Assembly: GCF_016920785.2 (NCBI RefSeq)
Contig: NW_024609884.1
Location: forward strand, 80,021,346 to 80,085,345
Direction of reading: 5' to 3'
DNA from: Ixodes scapularis
Taxonomy: Eukaryota > Arthropoda > Arachnida > Ixodida > Ixodidae
DNA length: 64,000 nt
Shown here: positions 9,815 through 21,800 of the stretch, in pieces
How positions within the stretch are numbered: the first letter of the stretch is position 1
Layout: each line of letters opens with the position of its first letter
Translations under genes and position numbers: made by a program
Notes under the pieces: generated by a model
The model's input: the letters and a program-made list of their open reading frames with translations, nothing else
The model's database searches: none
Told to the model about the DNA's origin: nothing

Positions 9815-12800
9815 GTTGGGACACACTGACTCTATCTGTTAGCGGGAGTTTGCAAATTAGAATGTTTTCTTAACGCTTTACCCTGAGCAGAGAGACAAAA
9901 AAGTAAGAACACTCGGGAAGAACAGATAAGAAGTGCTAATTGTTTACTGAGCACTATGTTTGGCACTATCTTCTAGGCACCTTTGGTACTATGTTGGGCA
10001 TGCTGTGCGACGGTGCTAAGTCGGCTGTATGTTTGCTTTTTGTTTGCTCCAGTCAAAATACCAGCCGAGTGAGCACTTTGAATTTTTTGTAGTTATTACC
10101 TTTTGTTGTTTTTGAAAAGTTTGACTTAAAAAAGCATATCCCGATGTGGAATGTTTGTGATCATTGGATGCGTATGAAAGGTAAAACTTGCCAGGCTAGC
10201 AGCTTAGTTTTTCTCTAGACATTAGTCTCGTAACTTGTTTTATATCTAGTACTTTTTGTTTTGCTAGACACAGGTTTATCTCAAGGACTGTATTTGTTTA
10301 GATGAAAGAAAGCTGCTACAGGTCTTGTTTTCCCATCTCTAACTTTGCCACTTCTCACAGATCTGCCGTAGACACAAAGTCTGTGATGCTACTGCATATC
10401 TCTTGGAAAGGGCCGGAGACATTCAAGGAGCATTCTCAATCTTGCTCGAGGTAGGCGAGAGCCATGGCGGCCCCTCTCTCTTACTATTTTTGGTTTTTCA
10501 TTTCTTCTCACAGCTGTTCTGTGTGGTTTTTCACTAGGTTCTGCGAGAGAAGCTTAACAAGTATGCTGAGCTGAAGCGGGATGCCAGCCATAAGTTTGAA
10601 ATGGATGCAGTATTCAATGCCATAGATGCCCAGCTGTGCACTGTTGTACAACTATGCCAGCGTAGCTCCAGCAAGATGGACACAGCAGAACGAGAGGCAG
10701 GTCTTTTTTCTGCTTGCACGGTTTTCTAGGTGGAGGGCAACGTTTTGTGCTGACTATGGTATCTGAATATAGTGCAGAGTTGGCATAACAAGAAAATCAC
10801 TACTCTACTACATACAGCTTCATACCACAGGCTTCTGTTCTTTTCTACTTATCCTGCATACGTTACCAGTAGAGATGTTGCAAACCTCGAGGTTCGAGTT
10901 AAGAGGTTTAAAGAATTTCTAACCTTACTGGGGTTCGAACTAGCAAAGTTCGAAAGTTTCAGATTCTGCCGAGGTTCAGATTCGCAAATTTCAAAGCTTC
11001 CAAGGTTTCTAAAAATTCAAGTTAAGCAGTTTTGAAAAAATTTAAGATTTTGAATTTCTTTCAAATCCAAATTCACAGAGTTTGAAGTTTGATTGAATCT
11101 CACGGAGTACCGAGTTCCGTAGATTTGAATCCATACCTTTATTATTTTCTATTTATTATTGTAAATATTTGGGTGTGTCTTTATATATACGGCAAAATTT
11201 TCATTCATTTCATAGCTGACACAGAAGCTGTGTTAGGTCCCAAATCGGTAAAGCTGGCAAAGCCATTGTTGCCACCAGATTGTTAACTGATTTGGCAGCT
11301 TCACTGTCCCCTTGGAGCTTGGAGTGCTTCTTGCAACAGTGATCATGCTCTGGTTACATTATTACTTTTTGCCATTCATGAATCCTCATTAGCACAACGT
11401 GAGCATGGTTGTTGGTAATTTTCCGCAGTTGCTAAGTGTTCAAAACAGGTAAAATGGGTTCTGATTGATGCATGTTTTGGAGAAATTCAATTCATTGTCA
11501 AGCTGTTTTCAGTGGACCGAAATTCGTCAAACTTTTCAGCTTCACACATTTGAAGGTTAAAAAGTTTTGAATTTCTCGACGCAATAAATTAGAAAGTTTA
11601 AACATTCTCATACCTTTCGAATCTCCTGGTTTGAGTTTTGAACCTCAGATTCGAAAAAAGTTTCCAGCATCTTTGGTTGTCCTTCATCCATTCTGAAAGC
11701 TTAGGGATGCTAACAAGGTCTTTGCACTGTAAAAGCCAAGAAAGGTGGTTATTAGGTTTAAATACATCTTTGAGCCTTGTTTGAATGTGGTCCAGTCTGT
11801 GGTATTGACTGGAGCCTGGACTGGGTGAATCAGTCTGGAACAAATTCTCGGTCCTCAGTGTTTTACAGTTTGTTTTTCCTTCTTTTTTCCCCACTTTTTG
11901 TGTTTGTGAAACAGGCCCTGTGGTTTCCACTTCTGGAAGTGGTCATGGCCCCACAGCGGGAGCTGCGTACACTTCTCGGCCCTGAGCAACTTGGCGGTGA
12001 GTTGATCAACAAGCCAGAGCAGGTGGGAAGTGTCAAAGTGAGTTCTTTGCTGGTCGCAGACTTCCAAGCCCTGACTCATCACCTTTTGGGCAGCATGATG
12101 GGATTTGTAGCACTACCGCACATTCTGCATAAGTTGATGCAGGTGAGCGTTTTCCCCAAATTCCACCTCTTTTCGTCCCACTATGTGCCCTGGTTTGTTG
12201 TTCGCAAAAGGGGGCATATTGTTACGGCTTAATTGCTTGAAACTACCGTCTATTGCCGCGTATAAGACTATCCAAATATAAGTTGACCCCCCCCCCCCCT
12301 AATTTTAAAAGCTGCCAACGAAAACAGAAAATTTTGGTTGCTTTTTTTGTCTTTTTAATAAGCAAGTTATGCCCCATGAATATTACATTTATTCACGCAG
12401 ATAGGGTCTCTCTATGGGCTTGTGTCTCACTCGTCGTCGCTTGTCACGATGACGCAGTCACTGCTGTCGCTGTCTCGTAGGTCAGAGGGGCCGGACGGGG
12501 GGAGCACCGTCGAAATCGTGCACTTCGAGAACGCTGCACGAATATTCCTTTTTTTGAAGAAGGAATATTCGCATATAGCAAGATTTGTAAATTCACTCAA
12601 TTCGGTATAGTTGGGTATCTCTAGTTTTAACTTTATGTCAAATTCATTGTTTACTCGCCATCCAAAGGCATCAGACTTTCTGAGGTCACAGTCCATAAAT
12701 ATAATTAGATTAAAATTAGCTTATAAAGGAACAAGTGGAAGCTTGGGAACTACCTTCATAGTTTAGCTGGGTTTTCGTTTAAAGGGATATTGAACCGAAA

Positions 12801-15800
12801 TTTGAAGCTCACAAAACAAGGCTGGAGTGATAGGCGGGATGCTGCAAACCCTAAAAATTCACTCATACAGTACTGTCTCTAACGGATGGCCGTATTTTTT
12901 AAAAAGAAGTGCGCGATTGAACACAGTCAACGTGGCCGACAAGGCATGTGACTTCTTGATCCTCATTCCCTCTCCTCTTCGCTTCGTTCCCTCGAGCAGG
13001 TTAACCGAAGCGAGGAGGAGAGAAGCGAGGCCGGACACCCTCATTCTTGACTGTTCCAGGAGGATCGTGCCGTCATAGTCCTCGCTTGATTGCACCCTTC
13101 TTTTCCAAAAATATGGCCATCCGTTTGAGATGTCAATATATGAGTGAGGTTTTGGAGTCCGTAGTGTCCCATTCAACGCTTCTGCGGCCTTATTTTGCAA
13201 AATACAAATTTCGGTTCAGCATCCCTTTAACTGTTTCCTGACCACAGGGAAAGTAGTAATTTTCAAAAGATTCGTGCAAACGCTTTTATTTTCCTAACTA
13301 ACTTGCATATGGAGCAATATGACACATCTAAATGTGGCCAATTAGTTGTTCTTTCAAAAGAAATGGAGGTTGTTATACTGCAGGAAAAAAGATTTTAAAT
13401 TTTTATTTCTTGAAAGGACAATGTATGTGCGGAAAACATATAAACGCCAAAACTTCTACAGCTATTCCAAATTAAACAACAAATAAGAAAAATTCAAAAT
13501 GGAGAAAATGTGCCCCACACCTACGGCTATTATTTCTGAAAGTTAGTGTAGTCTAACTGACGTCTATTTTTGGTTCGTCGGAGAGTTAGCCTCCGTAATA
13601 CGTGTGCTTTTCAACGTAGGAGTGCTTATATTGGTGAAACACAGATAGAGCACATCACATCCCCAGCAGAATGCTTTCTTTGTGTCTTACCTTAGCTTTG
13701 TCATAGCCTTGATTGCAGTTCCTTCATATTTAGCATTTTTATCCACCTTGCTGGGAACATAAAATATGCATCCCGGCTTAGGACCGCATTGGAAATTATA
13801 GTGATGCTTACCGACAAGCATCTGTTAAGTGATGCTTATAACATCATTTAAATTGTCCCCAGAGCTCTTGAGGTCTAAAGAATATGACACAATGCAGTTG
13901 AATTATGTAAATAATGCCATCTTTGTTACGAAGACTGATGCAACCAGTTAGCCATGTTAGACAAGTGCAACCACCGTTTCCAGGACTGTTTTTGGCAGCC
14001 CATTAGCTTGTGATAAAGCTCAAACCTACATTGAAATTGGAACTAGAGTTCTTCGGCTATCCACGAGATTGTGGAACATAATTCTCCACACTAAATTTAA
14101 TTTCTTGACGGCGCTTGAAAACCAACGATCACCGGTGATGGATGGCCCATGGACGCGGTCAAGAAAGACTTAAGAGCTACTTACTGGACAGGGAAGGTTT
14201 TGTTCGAGTTAACCATATAAATTTCACGACATACAGAATAAACTCGGGCGTGCCTCAGGGCTGTTTTTGGTCCCCTCCTATTCTTTATATGTGTTAATGA
14301 TGTCTTGCTTGTCATCTCGCATTCATCTTTCTTGCAGTATGCTGATGATATAAAGATATATCGCGAAATTCGAACTTGACCACTGCATGAGGCTCTATAA
14401 TGACACGAGTTCATTCAACGATTTGTGTATAGCAAACAAGCTTTTTCTAAATCATTAAAAACTGAAGTGATGATACTTTCTTAAAAAACTCAGAACGTCC
14501 GTTTCCCTTATCGTATTCGAGGAGATTTACTGTCTCGCACTTGTGGCATAAGAGATATCGGCGTTAGATTTGATTTGGGCCTACGATTTGATGACCACAT
14601 AGATAAAGTAGTTGGAGCATCTTTTTGAGCCCTGGGAATAGCATGTTGCTTAGCAAGGGAGTTTGGCAACCCATCTGCCTTTCTGAGTGAAATGAACAAC
14701 CAAAATAATCTGTGTCAGACTTATTTTATTTTAAAATAATTCAAAATTGCCCAAATGCCATTTTAAAGGGGCTATCAGAAGTCTCTTAAATTTTTCATAA
14801 ATATAAGAAATAAATATGTTAACCATACCTAGATAGTTACATTCTACATATTCTAAAGTACCTATATGCATGCCAAATGGACCTTTTGCAGAAACATTGG
14901 TTCGAGAGTAACTGGTTCCAGTACCCTCTCTCTCTTCCTTCTGGCCGAGCAGAGAGGGAAGATGGTTTCGTTGTGTCGACTTCGGGGCGGAAGATTACGC
15001 ACGATGGGGACAAAGGCGAGTTAGGGGGAGCCGTATCTAGGTCACAGCGTCTCAATGGGTGAACAGGATGTAGCTGACGTTTTGGGAGTGCAACGGGTGG
15101 GAGAGGCCTCGCGCGCGCGTTGTTTTCTCGCCACTTAGCCTCGACCCCAGTCGCGTGTCTAGGTGGCAGCACATATTCGCCAAGAGGTCCATTTGGTTGT
15201 GATAGGATATTATTTAGAACAAACGTTTTTGTGCACAAAGTGTGAAGATGCCTCAAAATTGCATAAAGAGAAAAAGGCTTTCAAAAGTTACCATAGATGT
15301 CTAGCTATACTTTTTCGCTGTAGAAAAATAATATTTTGTTAATAATTTTCGTGAGGAATTGAAGCTACAGAAGACTGCAATGGAGAAGAGATGGCTAGGC
15401 CTACTTGTCAACGTAAATGATGGCTGGTGACGTCACAGTTTGAATAACCATGCAGAGAAAAAAGGCTCAGGTTAATACCGTTCTAAGTTGTCGGGGCGAT
15501 CTTCATTGCGTATTTGACTAATTTTCCCAATCATAACTGGCATTTACTATTTTTATACGTAGAATATAAAGATTTAAAGATAATTAAACACCATAAAACC
15601 CAAAATCACATCTTTTGCAAAATATAGCCATTTTTTGGCCTGCATCTCCCCTTAAAGGGACACTGACAGGGTATTTATGCTCGCCTAGGTTTTTATTTTA
15701 ACATGACCTATTAGAGCCCAACTACCCAGAGCACAATTTGCAACTCGAAATTTGCTTTCTTTCCGTCCGAAAACAGCCGGTCGAGAATTGGCCGGTTTCA

Positions 15801-18800
15801 GTCGCGCTCACTCTCTTTTCCATGGTCACGTGGCGTTCAAACTATGTGTACCAAATATATCTGAAGCCGTGGGTCATCTAAGGCACAGATTTAGTATTAA
15901 AAATAGAAAGGAATATGAACCCCATTTTTGTGGCCTTCAAAAAGCTGTAAATACCCTGATCGAAAAAAATGTGTTGCACAGATTGCAGGAAGTACATGTA
16001 CTCATCATTCCCAATGTGGCGACGTACCGTGGGCTGGACGACGCTATGGTGGCACATGACAGACCAACGTTGCGACGGATGTGGGGCCGCTGCTTCGGAA
16101 CTGTCGTTCGTGGTACCAGCCATTCGGTCTTCAAGCACAAAACATTGAGCGGAAGGGATATAACTGCGAAACAATCGCACGACAAACATTGCACGCAAAT
16201 TCGTTGTCGTCGCCTGCCTCACACGCCGGAGAAGCGGAGGACAAAAAAAAAAGTGATTAGATGTAGTTACGTGACTACCGGTCATGAGCTTTTGTGCTCG
16301 TGTTTCAAATTTGGTTTCGAGCAATTGAATTTTTTTTTTGTTTTATGAAAAATACCTATGTGGCTCTACAGCAAAATATTGATTGGGTAGTCTCCTGGCA
16401 CTATATTAAATCATCTGTCAAAATATTAAAAAAAATGTTTTGGGGTGTGTCAGTGTCCCTTAAAAAAAACCTCTGAAAAGAAAAAAAAATTTTTAAACAG
16501 TCTGGCTGGGCTGCCACGTGTGTCAAAAAATAAATTTACGCAAAAAAAACTTTTTTAGAGCAATATTGACGGCGAAAGATTTATATGAAATTCTGTTGTG
16601 AAGTCCATGATGTCATGGGTCATTCCAGAATGACCATCTCGGTCGTGAAGGCGAAGCCGATCCACCTCTCCTCCACGCGCCCGAAGTGCCGAGAGAGAAA
16701 ACAAGTGGAAAACAGGAGACTGCCGACTAAATCGCGTCTCGCGCCATCAGTATTGCTCTAAAAATTGTTTTTTTTTTACATAAAATTAATTTTTTTACAC
16801 CCAGCCAGACTGTTAAAATTTTTTTTTTCTTTTCAGGTTTTTTTTAAGCAAGGTGCAGTAGTGAAAGAATTGGAGAAACTTTTCAATATTCGATTCGTAA
16901 ATATTCGGCCAAAACCACTTCGAACTCAGACTCCACTTTTTTGTACTTTCAGTAAACATTACGTACTTAGAATTATTCCTTGTCCTTCATGACCTACGAA
17001 ACATCCATTAGTTTGCCTTTACACGCAATGGCAGTCACGGAAAAAAAGCTTGAGGTACACCTAAACATTTCTTATGAGTTGTGAATGTGAAAGCATGCAA
17101 GCCCCTCGTCCGCTCCCCTTGTCATCTGCTCGTCCGCTCCCTTTGTCGTCTGCTGCGTACTAGCGTGCGCGCGCTTCGGGATCTCAGAGGCTATGGCGCA
17201 GCGGCCAATGGGAGCCCTGTCGTCGCGCGCCAACCAATGGAACTGAAGGCGAATCGCTCCTATTGGGATCGCGGAAACTAGGAGTCATTTTCGCACTTCA
17301 AACTGATGCCGTCAGCTGGCTCCATGACACAGTTAATGCTTTCACATTAAAAATAATACAAGGGAATGCAAAGAGCTCACCCCCTCAACTCAGAGCCAGA
17401 ACAACCGGCCACGTTATCGGGTGCCATAATATGCCATCAACATTCATCATAGCCACGCGTTAAGGTAGGCAACACAGGGCACGCGCTGAAGTCCCAAATG
17501 CTGTTAAGGTTCAGCTATCCCCGTCACCGCAGTGATTGGACATGAGCTGGTACCCGAATGCTCTCCAAGGCATTGAATGTCCCAAGCCCAAGCCGAGTGC
17601 TCATACAGTTCTCTTGTCAAACCTATGAGCCGCGCTTGACTATCGTCATCATGGTTAATCCCCGTGGCTATGCCAACACTTTGATCTCGATGAGTACGTC
17701 ATCATGTTTTGTGAGAGAGAGATTGAAATAAAAAGTCAGTTTTTATCCTTGAGATAACACCGCACCAAAGAATCTTCTTGGTTAATAGCATTGCATGCAA
17801 GTGTACTTGGGTCCCACTAGTATTAGTAAGCTTGTGTAATGTAAAAAACATTCTAATTCAATATCATTGCCTGAGCCCCTTAAAGGGACACTGACACCCC
17901 CCAAAATTTTTCTTTTATTTTTTTGCCAGGTGATTTATTATGGTGTCAGAAGACTACCCAATCTCTATTTTGCTACAGCGTCACGTATATTTTTAATAAA
18001 ATAAAAAACGCAATTGCTCGAAACTGAAACTAGACTGGGGAGGAAGGAGAAATGTAGAAGAGGGGAGAATTGGCGGAAGTCATGTGGCTGTGCAACTTTT
18101 TTTTCTTCAATCAACATATTTACGGCTTTTTAGAAGCCAGAAAAAATTGGTGTCGTATTTTATTTATATATTTAATATTGAGTGTGTTCCTTCGATGACC
18201 CACGACTTTGATTATATTTGGTGGTTGTGTCTAAACCATAAAAAATGGCCCGTGACCACAGAGAAGTGAATGAACGCGACTTTCGCCGGCCAGTTCTCAA
18301 TCGGCGGTTTTTGGGTGGAGAGAAAACAAATTTCGGAGCCGCAAATTGTGTTTTGGGTAGTTGGGCTCTCATATGTCATGTACAAATAAAAACCTTGGCA
18401 AGCATAATTACCCTCTCAGTGTCCGTTTAATGTTGCCAACATTGTGCAACGAACGATCAACTAGAAAACAAAAATGGCAAATTAAAATTTAAAAACAACA
18501 TTCTAAATTATCTAGAAGAGTTGAAATTTGTTAGATTAGCTAATCAGGTGCAAAATCTCCAGTTGGCTTGTCTTGATGTTTGGAAAAAGCACCATAAAAG
18601 ACCCGGATGAGACACACCTTGTTTTTTTCCAAACATCAAGCTCGTTAATAGGTGAGCGGCGTTTGGGTACTTCCGGTTCCTTAGGAAATTTTGTTTCACA
18701 GTTGACAAGCGACGACAATGAGCTGCAAGCCTGTGTAAGCGGGGTTCTGAAACCTCCAGATTGCAGTTTTCAGAACCTTGTTTAGATAGGCTTGCAGATC

Positions 18801-21800
18801 ATCGTCATTGTTTGTCAACAGCTAAACAAAATTTCCTAAGGAACCAGAAGACGCCAAACGCTGCTCACCTATTAATGAGATGTGTCATGTAGAAAGCAAG
18901 GAGCACAGTTCCCTATTTAGTGACGTTCTGGGGAATGTTGATTCGTGTCCTGGAATTCACGGAAGAGCTTTCACAAAGCAGGAAGGATTGTAGCTAAAAA
19001 AGAAGAGAGTGCTCTCAAGCTTATTGGACTTGATCATACCCCTAAAAATGGTACTATGATGCAGCCACAGGGAGTAAATTCGGAAGTGTTTTGGAGACGA
19101 GGGGGTGAAGGGGTTGAGGGTAATGCGAGGGTGCCGCCATTACAACAAGTAAATGCCAGGGGTGAGCTCCCCCCTTGTTCCGACACTGTCCGTGACAGGG
19201 CATGGAACACATTCATTATTATTTGAGGCCTTGACTTCCATGGCCTTGTGCAACATGCTCAGCAGTTTCCAGACGTGCATATCTGAAATACATGTGATGT
19301 AAAGGTCGGCCTTCAGTTTAATGATAAACGTCTCGTGCTCAGGCATGTTCAAGCTTCAGCATGTAGCTTGATGTTTTGTTTCTCTTCGTGTGGCTGATGT
19401 TCTTTACCTGGTTACAGGACCCTGTGTACAGCTCGGGGAAGTTTGGTGAAGTGAGGGACTTCATCATGAAGATGCTAGACACTCACAACTATGAAAAGGT
19501 TAGGAGCATGTTCTCTAAGGAACCTACTGCCTGTGACTTGTTGGGTGTATGCTTCGTTTTGTACCTGCATAGGGTTATCTGTATGTGCTTGCAGGCGTTT
19601 TGCCTTATCTTTATCTGGCTACCAGAATCTGGAGCCTGAAAAGTTGGTGTTTGCAAAAAGTTGAACCGGTGTATGGAGGAAACTGCGTGAAGTTCCGGGG
19701 AGGACGAACAGACGTCTGTAATGATGGGGGTCAAGAAAAGAATGTGGGGGTGACTGACGGTCTTGTTGATGCGTAATGGGATGACTGAGGACCTAGGCGG
19801 TAAGCTTCTTCGAGGAGGGCATCCAAAAGCTTATGCCACATTATGATAAGTGCCTCAGTCTGCACCTTGATTATATCTAGTTATAGAATGTATCCAAATT
19901 TTATGTATATGCTGAAAGATTCTTCATTGCCCTGGTTTTTTTTACCCAGTTCGTTGGAAGTTAAAAGCAAACACATCAAAATGCTCTAGTCACATTCCAT
20001 CTGTTATTCATGCTCATAAGCTACTTAAAGTCTACCATACGAGTGAAAATTGTGGGTGTAATCAATCAAAACTGCCTGACCATAAACCATGTCAGACTTG
20101 TTTTGCGGATTACAAACTCTATAATAGTCAATCCCAAATTAATCTCCTGTCCCAAAAAGTAACTACGTACTTTTAATTTGCTTTCACGGTTTTGATCTGA
20201 GTGTCGTGATTACTCATGTTTAATGAGTTCGTTGTACAAATATTGACTTTCGTACCAAATTGCAGTGCCTGCATAATTGAGCATTCATTACCTCCAATAA
20301 ATATTTAATTTGGACATCAGGGATCAGTCGGTCACTTGAGTACACTAGGAATATTTAGGGAAATCGATTGGACCTCAAGAGTAGAAAAGGTCAGGTGTGA
20401 GAATTCTGATTCCTTTCTTTTACAACTGTGTAAAAATGATCAACCTTGCCCTCTAAAAGCATTGTGACTGCTGTTAACCATCCAAAAACTCTCACAATTA
20501 CAGCTTTCAACTTGTATGAGTAAAGTTGTTTGAATCTACTAGGATTGACTATAAAGAAGCCTAGCAGACCACTGTGGTTATTACTGACAGTCTTCAGTGC
20601 TCATAATGATCAAAGTTCTTGTAGAATATGCAAAAATGTCACAGTGAGGAAAAGCCTGTACAAGCCAGGGATTCTATGAGGGAGATCAGTAAGTCACAAA
20701 GGAAAGCAGGCAAATTTATTGGAACTACTAACAAGCTTTCAATACATATATCCCTAGGTATCAGCACAATGTAGAACTATACTTGTCAAATATCCCTGAA
20801 TATGATATATGGCTGTTCTCTTAATATGCAGCATCTCTACTTGAAGGGTGTACTAAAATAGAGTTGCCGACCCCTGCTGTAATGCAGGGGTCGGCAACTT
20901 TTTGATGCAGTGGTCCAAATTGCCGCAAAGTGGAGACGAAGCGGGCCGAACGAAGAAACTGAGAGAGGGGGGAAGGGGGAGGTCAGCCCATAGAAACACA
21001 CTATAAAGAAACTGTCACATATCCAATCTGGTATGCAAAGATGTTCTCTTGAAACTGGAGCAGGTAAAGTAAGATTACTGGAGCCCTGTCTTTGTAAAAA
21101 TTTTTGTGTTCAATATAGTTTGCAAAGATTGAGAGTCATAGACCATTTTGGAGGTGCTCGTGTTTTATTCACAAGATCCATGTTTAACTTTACAATTTTC
21201 TTCTTGAGAAAGTATATTTGCAGATATATATGTGCTGTAGCAAACACTTTGATCAAGGCCACTACGAGATTGCATAGGATTAAAAACTTTAATTCAGGGA
21301 GGCCCGCGGAAATCTAAATGAGGTCGTTCGCTGCAGATACATCCGTCAGCTGTTTTGGGATCAGCTGAGCAGTGAATTCTATCTGAAAAATCTGTTGAGT
21401 TAATATGTGTGATTATATTGGGTTTGCAACGAAACATTCTTCTTGTCCTATGTGTCCATTTGTTTTTTGTTTGTTCCTTTTTCTTTTCTTGGGGGGGGGG
21501 GGGGGGTCATTTTTGGTGGCATGCTAGGGGCTGTATAATATTGCCTAGTGGGCTGCATGTTGCCCGACCCCTGCTCTAATGGGTCTTTTTGTTGGCAAAA
21601 CGGACTTTCTGCATACAATGTTCCCAAAGAAATCGTTCAAGCTTACGGTGAGAAGTGCTTGTTGTGTAAAATGCTGCGGTAATGACCTAGACAACCGACA
21701 AAAGTATCTTGTGTTACAGTTTTCGAGACCAGTACAGCGATGCCGGAAGTATTTTTAATGCTGTGGGGATTTTTTCAAGAAGTGAATGTCTTTCTGAGTC

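Noticed and set aside
10700..10702. GT donor four bases downstream of the chosen VPS8 exon end
   Set aside because: It leaves an exit phase that does not match the conserved next exon, whereas the GC donor keeps the VPS8 frame open to the stop.
15752..16348. 198-codon + strand frame
   Set aside because: Entirely inside a TTAA-bounded MITE, overlapped by a 148-codon antisense frame, with no recognisable domain.
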